64,000 bases of DNA from assembly GCA_021816925.1 (NCBI GenBank), contig JAKAWQ010000006.1, forward strand, positions 21,046 through 85,045. Direction: 5' to 3'. The translations under genes were made by a program, and so were the position numbers. How positions within the stretch are numbered: the first letter of the stretch is position 1; the number at the start of each line of letters is the position of its first letter. A model generated the notes under the pieces. It was not told the DNA's origin and ran no database searches. It saw nothing but the letters and a program-made list of their open reading frames with translations. Source of the DNA: Pseudomonadota bacterium. GTDB taxonomy: Bacteria; Pseudomonadota; Alphaproteobacteria; Acetobacterales; Acetobacteraceae. Of the stretch, positions 1 to 8,134 are shown one piece after another.

Positions 1-795
1 CACATGGCGGGTGGCGACGTGGTGGCTCAATTCGCATTCATTGACGTGATCGAAGACGTTCACGCTACCAAAGCTGTGCACGAAGCGTTGCGCGAACAGC
101 ATGCGGCTGCCAACGATCCGGCCGCCCTGGAACACGAGACCGTTGGTACGGTGGCCGAGTTCCGGTGCTTTCGGGTCCATCAGCTCGCCCCGCTTGGCGT
201 AAAGGCCGCGGAAGCCGAGTACCTCGATGTCCTTGCTGGCCGGATCGCCGGTGTCGGCGAAGATCTTGCCGCCATCCGAGACCTCGGTGATCAGCCGCTC
301 CCAGGAGATCGGCTGCCATTGCCCGCTGCCGCGCGCGCCTTTGCGCTTCAGAGGCACCAGCACGCGATAGGGATCGTAGGCGCTCTGGATCCCGGTATTG
401 CCGCGCGCGCAGACCGTGCCCGGCAGGCGCGCGGTTTCGATCATCGGCGTGCTCACGGGCGCGTAGTCGCTCAACGTGTTCGGATGATACGGGTTGCCGA
501 TGATGCGCTGGATCCGCCCGGTGGCGCGGTCGATTTTTACCTGGAGGCCGCATTCGCTGTGGCACTGGAGATCGACGGTGTGCCGGAGCGTCCATTGCGG
601 GTTGGCCTTGAGGGCACCTGTCTTCGTATCGCGCAGCCATTCCGGAGTACTGGCATTGCCATAGACCGGATGCAGCGCCTTCCGTCCGCGATTGGTGATC
701 GGGATCATTTCCACGAGGCGGCCGGCGAAGCCTGCGGTTCCGGCGCCGATGCCGGCGGCGGCGGCGATGGCGAGAATTCCACGACGTTCGAGCAT
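1..795 (-). CDS. ttrA: Tetrathionate reductase-like molybdopterin subunit (TtrA family), N-terminal part
   Basis: This is the catalytic subunit of a complex iron-sulfur molybdoenzyme; only the first 265 codons lie in the window and the rest is beyond base 1. The N-terminus carries a twin-arginine-type signal (ERRGILA then an Ala/Gly-rich stretch), so export by Tat is expected. A Cys-rich N-terminal segment follows (CHSECGLQV at about 78-86, then VCARGN near 126), typical of the [4Fe-4S]-binding start of DMSO-reductase-family enzymes. It begins 4 bases after the ttrC stop, so the order is ttrB-ttrC-ttrA in one operon. Tetrathionate is the best guess for substrate from the TtrB/TtrC/TtrA-like arrangement; polysulfide or another sulfur compound is possible. 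The subunit class is firm, the substrate is not. Confidence 0.75.
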   Translation of the reverse strand, partial: MLERRGILAIAAAAGIGAGTAGFAGRLVEMIPITNRGRKALHPVYGNASTPEWLRDTKTGALKANPQWTLRHTVDLQCHSECGLQVKIDRATGRIQRIIGNPYHPNTLSDYAPVSTPMIETARLPGTVCARGNTGIQSAYDPYRVLVPLKRKGARGSGQWQPISWERLITEVSDGGKIFADTGDPASKDIEVLGFRGLYAKRGELMDPKAPELGHRTNGLVFQGGRIVGSRMLFAQRFVHSFGSVNVFDHVNECELSHHVATRHV

Positions 796-799
796 GAGC

Positions 800-1966
800 T
801 TATGCCTTGCCGGAGGTTGCGGATGGCCGTGGGGTGGCGGCGAGCAGGGCGGCAAGGAAGCCGCCCACGAGAAGCAGGCTCACGCCGCTGTACCAGAACG
901 CCGCGAAATTCGTGTGGAAGGCGTAATAGCCGGCGCCGCTGCGATTGATCGCCTCGCCGCCGAGCACGATGCCGATACGCGCAGCGTAGCTGCCCCACAT
1001 CGCGCCGATGCAGGCAGCCGCTTGCGCGAGGACCGAACGGCCGAGCGGCGTGATCAGCGCCACGATCGGCACGATCAGGCCGGCGAAGGTCCAGTTCCAG
1101 AAAATCTGCTCGGCATAGGGCCCCATGAAAAGATTGGCCGCGCGCAGCTCCTCTTCAGTGCCGAAACGCCCGATCCACCACATCCAGCCGTACCAGACGA
1201 GGCCGCAGAGAGCGAAGGCGATCACCGCTGTCCAACGGTGATGGGCGCGCGGCGCGATCCATGTGCCACTCGCCAGCCAGCCGAGGAGCGGCACGATGGC
1301 AAGCATCATCGTCGCGGCAGCACCGATTCCGCTGGCCAGGAACAGCAACGCCTCGGCCGGCGAATTCCAGACCGGCACGCCGTGTTCGTTCATCAAAAAC
1401 ACGGCCGAATAGAGTGGCCCGAAGAGGCCAAGGAACGCCATCACCACCAGCACGACGCGCGCGAAGAAGGGGCTGTCGAACACGCTGTAGAAACGACTCC
1501 AGAGCGTGAAGAAATCGGCGAGCTCGCGCCAGGGCGAGGAAAGCCGGCCGATCTCTGCCGCCAGCCGCTCCCTCGGCATCGACTGGAAACTCAGCCACCA
1601 TGCGAGAACAAGGAAGAGCGGTAGCAGGATGATGCCGTATTTGATGATGGCGGTGTCCCAGGTGAACCAGCCGAGATAGTAGCCGTAGATCAGCCGCCCC
1701 GGCTGCTCGACCTCCGCCAGGATATTCACAAAGCCGCCGATGATGAGCGCGGCGACGAGCGGGAGTGTGAAGCGGTGCTCCACGCGCTCGCGGTTGCCGC
1801 GCCAGGCATTGATCGCCCAGATCAACGCAAGCCCGCCGACAATCCCGAGCGCCCAGGAATAGTTGGCGAACAGAATCGAGAAGGGCCGCTGGTGGACGAC
1901 GTTGTAAAGCTCCGTCATTGACCGCAGCGGTGGCACGAACTGAGGCGTGGTGAGCGGATTAGACAT
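800..1966 (-). CDS. ttrC: NrfD/PsrC/TtrC-type quinol-oxidising membrane subunit
   Basis: This 388-residue protein is an integral membrane protein with roughly nine hydrophobic segments, for example near residues 30-50 (YSWALGIVGGLALIWAI) and 105-120 (IILLPLFLVLAWW). It matches the NrfD/polysulfide-reductase PsrC family, which anchors the complex and passes quinol electrons to the Fe-S subunit. Its start overlaps the 3' end of the Fe-S gene by 8 bases and its stop is 4 bases before the catalytic subunit start, so translation of the three genes is probably coupled. The hydrophobic pattern and the neighbours support the role; the exact acceptor of the complex cannot be read from this subunit. 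Confidence 0.82.
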   Translation of the reverse strand: MSNPLTTPQFVPPLRSMTELYNVVHQRPFSILFANYSWALGIVGGLALIWAINAWRGNRERVEHRFTLPLVAALIIGGFVNILAEVEQPGRLIYGYYLGWFTWDTAIIKYGIILLPLFLVLAWWLSFQSMPRERLAAEIGRLSSPWRELADFFTLWSRFYSVFDSPFFARVVLVVMAFLGLFGPLYSAVFLMNEHGVPVWNSPAEALLFLASGIGAAATMMLAIVPLLGWLASGTWIAPRAHHRWTAVIAFALCGLVWYGWMWWIGRFGTEEELRAANLFMGPYAEQIFWNWTFAGLIVPIVALITPLGRSVLAQAAACIGAMWGSYAARIGIVLGGEAINRSGAGYYAFHTNFAAFWYSGVSLLLVGGFLAALLAATPRPSATSGKA

Positions 1967-2894
1967 GGCTCGCCTCCTTGCTCACGGAAATGCTCCACTG
2001 GCCCTCGGGTCGGCCCGCATCCGTCTGCTCGACCGACCAAAGGGTTGGATTACCGGGCGGGTTGTTCTGCAGCTCGGTGGTCAGCCCGATGTAATAGACG
2101 CGCGGCTCGTTGCCTGTGTACGGCTTCAACTGCTGCACCGGCTCCGTCAGCACCTGGCGTGTCATCGGATCGTTCGGGTCGTTGAGGTCGCCGAACTGGC
2201 GTGCGCCGCCGACGCAGGTCTCGACGCAAGCGGGCAGCAGCCCCTGATCGACCCGTTGGGAACAGAACGTGCACTTGTTCGCGGTTTTGGTGACGGGGTC
2301 GATGAAGCGCGCGTCGTACGGGCAGGCATTCACGCAGGCGCCGCACCCCCAGCAGCGATCGTAGTCAATCTCGACGATGCCGTCCTGCCGCTGCCAAGTG
2401 GCACCGGCCGGACACACCTCGATGCAGGATGGCCGTTCGCAATGGTTGCAGAGCCGGGGCAGGAACGCGCGGCGCGTATCGGGATAGGTGCCGAGCTCGA
2501 CATCCGGCACCCAGGTCCGGAACACGCCCTCGGGCACGTTGTTCTCGAACTTGCAAGCGACCGTGCAGGCCTGGCAGCCGATGCACTTGCGGAGGTCGAT
2601 CAGCATGCCCCAGCGCTTGCCGGCAAAGCCCTCTCGAGCGAGCGCGCCGTCCTTGATGGTATAGGCATAGACCGAACGGTCATGCGCGATCTCGTAGTCC
2701 TGGCCGGCCGGCGTGATCGAGGTCGGGTCGAGCCCAAGACTGAACTCCGCGACGGGGGCAGGCGCCGCCTCCGCCTTGGTCGGAAGTGCCGCTGCCGCCA
2801 CGGCCGCAACCGCCGCCGCCCCTCCGCCGCCGAGGCCGCGCAGGAACGTTCGCCTGCCGGCTATTCGTCGTATTTCGTTGCTGTCGTCGGTCAT
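1959..2894 (-). CDS. ttrB: Tat-exported four-cluster ferredoxin subunit (TtrB family)
   Basis: This 311-residue protein is the electron-transfer subunit linking the membrane subunit to the molybdenum enzyme. The N-terminus has a twin-arginine signal (GRRTFLRGL followed by an Ala-rich stretch). Four Cys-rich clusters follow in DmsB/TtrB order: CIGCQACTVAC, then CNHCERPSCIEVC, CWGCGACVNAC, and finally CTFC with CVETC. I start at the ATG at 2894 and not at the upstream ATG at 2984, because only the former puts the RR motif near the N-terminus and it has a GAGG-type ribosome site. It heads the operon and faces a cytochrome c gene across an FNR-type box at 3001-3014, which fits anaerobic control. 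Confidence 0.85.
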   Translation of the reverse strand: MTDDSNEIRRIAGRRTFLRGLGGGGAAAVAAVAAAALPTKAEAAPAPVAEFSLGLDPTSITPAGQDYEIAHDRSVYAYTIKDGALAREGFAGKRWGMLIDLRKCIGCQACTVACKFENNVPEGVFRTWVPDVELGTYPDTRRAFLPRLCNHCERPSCIEVCPAGATWQRQDGIVEIDYDRCWGCGACVNACPYDARFIDPVTKTANKCTFCSQRVDQGLLPACVETCVGGARQFGDLNDPNDPMTRQVLTEPVQQLKPYTGNEPRVYYIGLTTELQNNPPGNPTLWSVEQTDAGRPEGQWSISVSKEASHV

Positions 2895-3000
2895 CGCCGC
2901 CTCGCGTCTCCGATGTCCAGGCCGATCGGACCCACCCGTCGCTCCCCGGCCGTGTACGCCCGAGGAAGACCGTAGCGTAGGCATGTCTCCGACCTGCGCC

Positions 3001-3014
3001 TTGATCTAGATCAA
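3001..3014. promoter_or_regulatory. Perfect FNR/ANR-type box
   Basis: The sequence TTGATCTAGATCAA matches the TTGAT-N4-ATCAA consensus of FNR/ANR/FixK-family regulators in every defined position. It lies between the divergent ttrB (ATG at 2894) and cytochrome c (ATG at 3091) genes, centred about 113 and 83 bases from their start codons. It is expected to activate one or both units when oxygen is scarce. The match is seen directly; regulation is inferred. Confidence 0.8.
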
Positions 3015-3090
3015 GGACTTGTTCGCCCCTTGAGGATTAATAATTCCGTTGTTCTTGGATAATTCGCTGGCGCGGGAGGCGCTCGTCATC

Positions 3091-3513
3091 ATGCGACCGG
3101 TCTTGCGAACGCTGTCCTTGAGTTTGCTTATCGGCGCCGCCGGCGCTGCCGCCGCGGCAATCGGCGAGGGACCCGTTCTTCCTGGCGCATCGGCGGCACC
3201 GCCTCCGACGAGCTTCAGCCGGCAGGTCCTGCCGATCCTCGAGCAGCGTTGCGTGGTGTGCCACAGCCCGAGCGGCGTCGGCTACAAGGCAATCGGCCTG
3301 GATCTCCGAAGCTACGAGGGGGTCATGGCCGGCTCCATCTATGGGGTTGCTGTCATCCCCAGGCACCCGGAGCTCAGCCCGCTGATCGCGGTGATCCAGA
3401 AGAACCGGGCATCCTTCAAAAACCTCAAGATGCCGCCTCTCGGAAAATTGCTTTCGCCGGCCGAGACCGACATGATCGGCCGGTGGATCGCAGAGGGAGC
3501 AAAGGACAATTAG
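3091..3513 (+). CDS. Secreted monohaem c-type cytochrome-domain protein
   Basis: This 140-residue protein has an N-terminal signal peptide (MRPVLRTLSLSLLIGAAGA, then Ala-rich) and one CVVCH haem-c motif. After it come a conserved RSYEGVMAG segment and a KMPPLGKLLSPAE segment whose Met is a plausible distal haem ligand. It resembles the small cytochrome c domains often annotated as c-type cytochrome domain-containing protein. The start at 3091 is chosen because GGGAGG lies 11 bases upstream and it places the signal peptide at the N-terminus; an in-frame ATG at 3049 would add 14 residues. The shared FNR-type box suggests it supplies or takes electrons in the same anaerobic respiration as the ttr-like enzyme, probably in the periplasm. 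The precise partner is inferred. Confidence 0.8.
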   Translation: MRPVLRTLSLSLLIGAAGAAAAAIGEGPVLPGASAAPPPTSFSRQVLPILEQRCVVCHSPSGVGYKAIGLDLRSYEGVMAGSIYGVAVIPRHPELSPLIAVIQKNRASFKNLKMPPLGKLLSPAETDMIGRWIAEGAKDN

Positions 3514-3529
3514 ACCCCCCTTTCCGGTT

Positions 3530-3715
3530 AGCCTGACCGTGCCCTGAAGGACGCAGATTTGTGGCACACTCGCTCGAACAGATGCCCTGTAACCGTTGCA
3601 AACACGCACCAACAGGCGTCGCAGTGACAACGGCCGCGCTTATGCAGAGACCCCTCGACCTTGCCGATCCGCTGCTCGATCGGATTGACGTTTGAACTGT
3701 AGGGCGGGGGGAATG
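3530..3715 (-). pseudogene. IS630-type transposase C-terminal remnant
   Basis: On the minus strand, 3715 down to about 3630 encodes PPPYSSNVNPIEQRIGKVEG, the hallmark PYSP..NPIE..W..K segment around the last acidic residue of IS630/Tc1-type transposases. A second frame continues with a segment ending SSECATNLRPSGHGQ, which resembles the family C-terminus (the EC.NYF..AGY region). The two halves are in different frames and nothing upstream completes the gene, so it is a dead fragment. The 150 bases upstream (3715-3864) have no recognisable product. Confidence 0.55.
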
Positions 3716-3879
3716 ACGTTGCCCCCCGCGTTCATTCGGTAGCGACCGGGGTCTGGCGGCTGCTGAACCGCATCCCATTTTTTGACCACGGGCTGGCCGG
3801 CTTTGGGCGTGCGGGTCAAGGTGGCCGAGCCTCCGGCGCCCGAAACATCAGCTCGACAGCGCACCTATTGCCAATCGCA

Positions 3880-4220
3880 CTGTGCCGCGGCGGAAGCCGT
3901 CGGCATGGCGGCAAAAACCGCTTGCAGCCATTTCGATGCATTGGGCAGCCGCTGCGTCGCGCTCCGCAACGATCACGGCGGCGCTTTCAAGGCCGGGCGG
4001 TTCCACAACCAGATTCGCTTCCGGGACATTACCCCGAGCCACGCCCTCGTCGGCGAATCCGAAACCGATGGTGTCGCCGAACACGTCTTCCGGACCCTCA
4101 AGGAGGGGATCGGCCATGGCCGCATCTTCCGGACGATCGGCCGGGTCCGCGCCGCCGTGCGCGACTCATCGCCCGATACAACGCATCCCGGCTCGCCGGA
4201 AAAAAAGCTTCCTGCATCCT
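3880..4220 (+). pseudogene. Integrase-core (IS3-type) transposase remnant
   Basis: The plus strand encodes a degenerate rve/integrase core: LRNDHGGAFKAGRFHNQIRF followed by a serine/proline region and a VAEHVFRTLKEG segment, matching the D..G..F and the E of NG.AE.....LK.E in IS3-family transposases. A frameshift near 4165 separates this from the typical C-terminal IARYNASRL stretch. There is no intact start, and no terminal repeats were found. Together with the IS630 remnant this marks 3.5-4.4 kb as an insertion-sequence graveyard; 4220-4450 holds nothing recognisable. Confidence 0.6.
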
Positions 4221-4449
4221 GCCGGTGGTTGATCGGCCTGAAACGGGGCAGCCATGAAGATCCCCGCTTCGCCCTGTCCTTTGTCCTGGAGACCAAGCGC
4301 GGTGCGGCGAGGACGTGTCCTCGCGGGCCGGCAGTCTCCATGACGGGCAGAACCGGATCGGCTCGGCCCGCGACGTGGTGGCGCTGCCCTCAGGAGCCAG
4401 GCTCAGCCGCCGGGCGCGGACTCGTTGCTCCGCGCACGGCTCTGTCCGT

Positions 4450-4477
4450 CCGGCCCCGCGTGCGGGGTGCGGGCCGG
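4450..4477 (-). terminator. GC hairpin behind the lactonase gene
   Basis: CCGGCCC (4450-4456) pairs with GGGCCGG (4471-4477) around a loop that itself contains complementary CCGC/GCGG runs. It begins 3 bases after the stop of the minus-strand lactonase gene (4480). There is no U-run, so it may be a transcript-stabilising hairpin and not a classical terminator. Confidence 0.45.
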
Positions 4478-4479
4478 TG

Positions 4480-5418
4480 TTATCCGCCCGGTGCGCCTTG
4501 GGTGTTGACGTAGAGCGAGTAGAGGCCGTGGCTTGCCGCCATGAAGAGGCGGTTGCGCCAGCGGCCGCCGAAGCAGAGGTTGGCCGCGCGCTCGGGCAGG
4601 TGGATATGGCCGATCGGGCGGCCGTCGGGGTTGAAGATGCGCACGCCGTCGAGCGCCTCGGACATGCCCCAGCCGGCCCAGATGTTGCCGTCCGTGTCGC
4701 AGCGGATGCCGTCGGGCGTGCCCTCGGGGCCGGCATCGATCAGGATGCGCTTGTTGGCCAGAGTCGTTCCGTTGCCGGTCACGTCGAAGGCGAGGATGTG
4801 GCGCGGGGTGGAGCGTGATTCGACGACGTAGAGGTGCTTCTCGTCGGGCGAGAAGCAAAGCCCGTTGGGGGCAATCACGTCGGCGGTGGCGACGCGCGCC
4901 TGACCGGTTTCGGGATCGAGACGATAGAGGTTGGTCGGCAGCGACTGGGGCGCGCGGTGGCCCTCGTAATACCCGAGGATGCCGAAGGGCGGGTCGGTGA
5001 ACCAGACGGAGCCGTCGGACTTGACCACGACATCGTTCGGCGAGTTGAGCGGCTTGCCCTCGAATTGGTCCATCAGGACGGTGATGGTGCCATCGTGCTC
5101 GGTGCGGGTGACGCGGCGGGAATCGTGCTCGCAGGTGACGAGCCGGCCCTGGCGGTCGCGCGTATTGCCGTTAGCGTTGTGGGAAGGCTTGCGGAAAACG
5201 CTGACCGCGCCGGTTTCCTCTTCCCACTTCATGACGCGGTTGTTCGGGATGTCGCTCCAGAGGAGGAAGCGGCCGTCGCCGAACCAGACCGGGCCCTCGG
5301 ACCAGCGGCAGCCGTCGGCGAGGCGTTCGACGGAGGCGAGCGGCAGGCGGTACTTGGCGAAGGAGGCATCGAGCAGCTCGACGGCGGCGTCGGGGTAACG
5401 AAGATTGAGCGTGGACAT
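4480..5418 (-). CDS. SMP-30/gluconolactonase-family lactonase
   Basis: This 312-residue protein is a six-bladed beta-propeller of the SMP-30/gluconolactonase/LRE family, which hydrolyses sugar or other lactones with one divalent metal. The family's landmarks are present: SEGPVWF near residue 40 (metal-binding Glu), NSPNDVVV near 125, APNGLCFSPDEKHLYV near 184-199 and GTPDGIRCDTDGNIW near 232-246. There is no signal peptide, so it is cytoplasmic. The RraA-family gene upstream ends within its start codon (one-base overlap), so the two form an operon. Its substrate cannot be named; the surrounding dehydrogenases suggest it opens a lactone made by one of them. Confidence 0.85.
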   Translation of the reverse strand: MSTLNLRYPDAAVELLDASFAKYRLPLASVERLADGCRWSEGPVWFGDGRFLLWSDIPNNRVMKWEEETGAVSVFRKPSHNANGNTRDRQGRLVTCEHDSRRVTRTEHDGTITVLMDQFEGKPLNSPNDVVVKSDGSVWFTDPPFGILGYYEGHRAPQSLPTNLYRLDPETGQARVATADVIAPNGLCFSPDEKHLYVVESRSTPRHILAFDVTGNGTTLANKRILIDAGPEGTPDGIRCDTDGNIWAGWGMSEALDGVRIFNPDGRPIGHIHLPERAANLCFGGRWRNRLFMAASHGLYSLYVNTQGAPGG

Positions 5419-6113
5419 CAGTGGATCTCCCCGGCCCGGCGCACCGCCTCGCGGAGCTTCGCCGGCGTGAAGTCGGGCGCGGCGCAGACATCCATGATGA
5501 CCTTCTCGCGGCGCGCGACGAGGGTGATGGCGTCGGGCAGCTTCTTCACGGCGGCGGCGGGAACGACGACCGCACCGTGGAAGTCGGCGTGGATCACGTC
5601 GTCGTGGCCGGCCTGCATGCCGAAGATATTCACGGGGCGGCCGAAATCGACGACGTGGACGTGCGCATGGCTCGGGCCGATGCGCCCGCCGATGATCTGG
5701 AAGCCGGGCGCGAGCATGTCGCAGTCACGGAAGGAGCCGTTGGTGACGCAGCCGAGCGCGCCGAGCGCCTTGTGCACGCGGGAATGAACCTCGCCCCAGA
5801 AGGCGCCATAGCCGGGGCGATCGTCGAGGTCCTGCAAGACGACGATGGTCGGGAGGTCGGCGTTGGCGACGTAGTCGTACCAGTCGAGGCGGCTGGCGAC
5901 AGCGCCGCGCGGCGGCTCCTTGGCGCGGAGCGTGCCGACGCGCGCGAGGCCGACGATCGGCGGGAGCCTGCGGTCGGCGGCGAGCATCGGTTCAACCGTG
6001 AAGCCGACCGCACGGCGCTCGGGGGCGACGACTTCGAGTCCGTTGCAGATGGTTGGCGTGTCCCACTGCCTGAGGCGCTCGAGATCCTCGCGCGTGAACG
6101 CTCTTTCCGCCAT
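5418..6113 (-). CDS. RraA-family protein (aldolase/decarboxylase-like)
   Basis: This 231-residue protein belongs to the RraA / demethylmenaquinone-methyltransferase-like family, whose catabolic members are class II aldolases (4-hydroxy-4-methyl-2-oxoglutarate type) or oxaloacetate decarboxylases. Visible landmarks are the N-terminal DTPTICNGLEV segment, GYGAFWGEVHSRVHKALGA, GCVTNGSFRDCDML (the family's conserved G..RD segment) and a C-terminal GDAL-like region in altered form (AGHDDVIHADFHGAVVVP). The start at 6113 is preferred over ATG 6296 because it matches the usual family length and N-terminus. It forms a two-gene operon with the lactonase and is divergent from the racemase-like gene. 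A role in sugar-acid or hydroxy-acid breakdown is inferred. Confidence 0.82.
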   Translation of the reverse strand: MAERAFTREDLERLRQWDTPTICNGLEVVAPERRAVGFTVEPMLAADRRLPPIVGLARVGTLRAKEPPRGAVASRLDWYDYVANADLPTIVVLQDLDDRPGYGAFWGEVHSRVHKALGALGCVTNGSFRDCDMLAPGFQIIGGRIGPSHAHVHVVDFGRPVNIFGMQAGHDDVIHADFHGAVVVPAAAVKKLPDAITLVARREKVIMDVCAAPDFTPAKLREAVRRAGEIH

Positions 6114-6189
6114 GACGGTTTCCCCCGGCCTGCGTGAGCAGTAGCATCGCAGCGGGCCGAGGTTTGGGCAATCAGGGGAGAGGACATCG

Positions 6190-6969
6190 ATGGACACGCT
6201 CTTGGCGGAGCCGGGACGGGTGATTGCGGCGGGGGGGAAATCCGTGTTCGGCGCGCCTCTCGGCGTTCTGATGCTGGAGACGCGCTTTGCGCGCATTCCG
6301 GGCGATATCGGGTATGCGGGGACCTGGCCGTTCCCGGTGCTTTACCGGGTAGTGAAGGGCGCCAGTCCGGAGCGGGTGGTGCTGCACGCGGCGGAGGGGC
6401 TTCTGCCTCGGTTCCTGGAGGCGGCAGAGGAGCTGGTGCGGGTCGGCGCCGGGGCGATCACGACGAGCTGCGGCTTTCTTTCGCTTTTCCAGCGCGAGAT
6501 CGCGGCGCATGTGGGCGTGCCGGTGGCGACCAGTTCGTTGATGCAGATTCCGTTCGTGCAGGCGAGCCTGCCGCCGGGGCGGCGGGTTGGGGTGGTGACG
6601 GTCTCGGCCGCCTCGCTGACGGCGGCGCATCTTGCTGCGGTGGGTGCGCCCGAGGACACGCCGCTCGCCGGCACCGAGAATGGTGTCGAGATTTCGCGGG
6701 TCTTGATCAGGGGAGAGAAGGAAGAACTCGACGTGGCGCTGGCGGCGCGGGACGTGGTGGAGGCGGGGCGGGCGCTGGTAAGGCGGCATCCGGAGGTGGG
6801 CGCGATCGTGCTCGAGTGCACGAACATGCCGCCCTATGCGGCGTTACTGCACGAAGCGGTGGGGCTGCCGGTGTATGACATCACGACGCTGGTGCGCTGG
6901 CTCATTGCGGGATTGCAGCCGAGGGCTTACGCGGCGGTGAAGCGCGGCGTGCCGCTTCTCGGCGGCTGA
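6190..6969 (+). CDS. Aspartate/glutamate racemase-superfamily protein
   Basis: This 259-residue cytoplasmic protein belongs to the Asp/Glu/hydantoin racemase superfamily, which uses two cysteines for deprotonation/reprotonation. Both are visible in their contexts: TTSCGFLS near residue 95 and VLECTNMPPYA near 215. GRRVGVVTVSA near 138 marks the second subdomain. A GGGGAGAGGA-type ribosome site precedes the ATG. It faces the RraA/lactonase operon and ends 6 bases from the convergent LacI gene, so it sits among catabolic genes. Family members include racemases, maleate isomerases and decarboxylases; sequence alone does not decide which. Confidence 0.78.
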   Translation: MDTLLAEPGRVIAAGGKSVFGAPLGVLMLETRFARIPGDIGYAGTWPFPVLYRVVKGASPERVVLHAAEGLLPRFLEAAEELVRVGAGAITTSCGFLSLFQREIAAHVGVPVATSSLMQIPFVQASLPPGRRVGVVTVSAASLTAAHLAAVGAPEDTPLAGTENGVEISRVLIRGEKEELDVALAARDVVEAGRALVRRHPEVGAIVLECTNMPPYAALLHEAVGLPVYDITTLVRWLIAGLQPRAYAAVKRGVPLLGG

Positions 6970-6975
6970 GGGCGG

Positions 6976-7992
6976 TCAGGCGGGGGCGGGCGGGGCGGTC
7001 GAGCCGCGCTCGACGAGGGCCACGGGGAGTTCGCGGCGCACGGGCACGGCCTCGCCGGAGAGGCGGGCGAGCACGTGTTCGGCGGCGAGCACGCCCAATT
7101 GCGCGGTCGGCAGGTGAACGGTCGTGAGCGGCGGGGAGAGGTGTGCCGCGATCTCGAGGTTGTCGATGCCGACGAGCGAGAGCTGCTCGGGGACGGGGAT
7201 GCCGCGTGCCTGGGCTTCGAAGAGGGCACCGGCGGCGAGAAGATCGTTGCCGCAGACGATGGCGCTCGGCGGATCGGTGAGGGCGAGAAGCTCGGCGAGG
7301 GCGGCGCGGCCGCCGGCGAGGCTGAAGGGCTGCTCGACGACGCGCCAGTCGGGCAGCGGGAGGCCGGCCGCGGCGAGGGCGCGGGCGACGCCGGCGCGGC
7401 GCAGGCGGGCACGGTCGTTCTGTTCGGTGAGGCCGGAGATCATGCCGATGCGGCGATGGCCGAGGGCGAGGAGGTGCAGGGCGGCGAGGCGGCCGGCCTC
7501 TTCGTTGTCGAAGCCGATGCAGTCGAAGGCGGAGTCGAAGGACCAGGTGATCAGGACCGGGACGAGGGCGGCCTCGAGGAGGCGGCGGGTTTCCTCGGAG
7601 CGGTCGGCGCCGACGAGCAGGAGGGCATCGACGCGATGGCCGAGCATGGCGCGGACGGCAGAGGCTTCGGCGGCGAGCGAATAGTCGTGGGCTGCGACGA
7701 GGAGCTGGTAGCCGGCCTCGGCGAGGCGGCGCTGCAGCGCCTGGATGGCGCGGGAGAAAATGGCGGCGTCGAGAGTTGGGACGATCACGCCGGCGGTGCG
7801 GCTCGAGCCGGAGGCAAGGGCGCGGCCGACGCCGTCCGGCAAGTAGCCGAGGCGGCGGGCCGTGCGCTCGATTTCCGCGCGCGTGCCGCTTTCGACGAGG
7901 GCGGGACGCGAGAGGGCGCGCGAGACGGTGGCGATCGAGACGCGCGCCTCGCGGGCGATGTCGCGGAGGGTGGGGCGGAGGATGCGCGGCAT
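6976..7992 (-). CDS. LacI-family transcriptional regulator
   Basis: This 338-residue protein has an N-terminal LacI helix-turn-helix (TLRDIAREARVSIATVSRAL, residues about 7-26) and a hinge region (RRLGYLPDGVGRALASGSS), followed by a periplasmic-binding-protein-like effector domain with the typical IVCGNDLLAAGAL and LSLVGIDN segments. It is normally a repressor released or activated by a small carbohydrate-like effector. It is transcribed divergently from the ABC importer genes, with candidate operators between them (8020-8037 and 8077-8090), so it probably controls that importer and perhaps itself. The ATG at 7992 is chosen because it puts the DNA-binding domain at the N-terminus. Confidence 0.88.
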   Translation of the reverse strand: MPRILRPTLRDIAREARVSIATVSRALSRPALVESGTRAEIERTARRLGYLPDGVGRALASGSSRTAGVIVPTLDAAIFSRAIQALQRRLAEAGYQLLVAAHDYSLAAEASAVRAMLGHRVDALLLVGADRSEETRRLLEAALVPVLITWSFDSAFDCIGFDNEEAGRLAALHLLALGHRRIGMISGLTEQNDRARLRRAGVARALAAAGLPLPDWRVVEQPFSLAGGRAALAELLALTDPPSAIVCGNDLLAAGALFEAQARGIPVPEQLSLVGIDNLEIAAHLSPPLTTVHLPTAQLGVLAAEHVLARLSGEAVPVRRELPVALVERGSTAPPAPA

Positions 7993-8019
7993 GGCTTGAC
8001 CGAAGCGCAGCGTGCGGGG

Positions 8020-8037
8020 TTGCAAAAGATTTTGCAA
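8020..8037. promoter_or_regulatory. Perfect palindrome, candidate LacI-family operator
   Basis: TTGCAAAAGATTTTGCAA is a perfect inverted repeat of TTGCAAAA around GA, placed 28 bases upstream of the LacI gene start and 98 bases upstream of the divergent permease. Its position suggests autoregulation plus control of the importer. A second, weaker LacI-like site (TGAAAGCGTTTGCT, with the central CG usual for this family) lies at 8077-8090. Both are sequence observations; binding is inferred. Confidence 0.55.
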
Positions 8038-8134
8038 TGGGCGGGGCGGATGGGGCTCTTGACGCCAAAGATGGCGCGTGAAAGCGTTTGCTGCATGCGC
8101 CCGAAAGCGGCGCCGATCTTCCAGGGGGAGGGAA

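Noticed and set aside
3715..3864. Minus-strand frame upstream of the IS630 remnant
   Set aside because: Continuous but without similarity I can recognise; probably debris.
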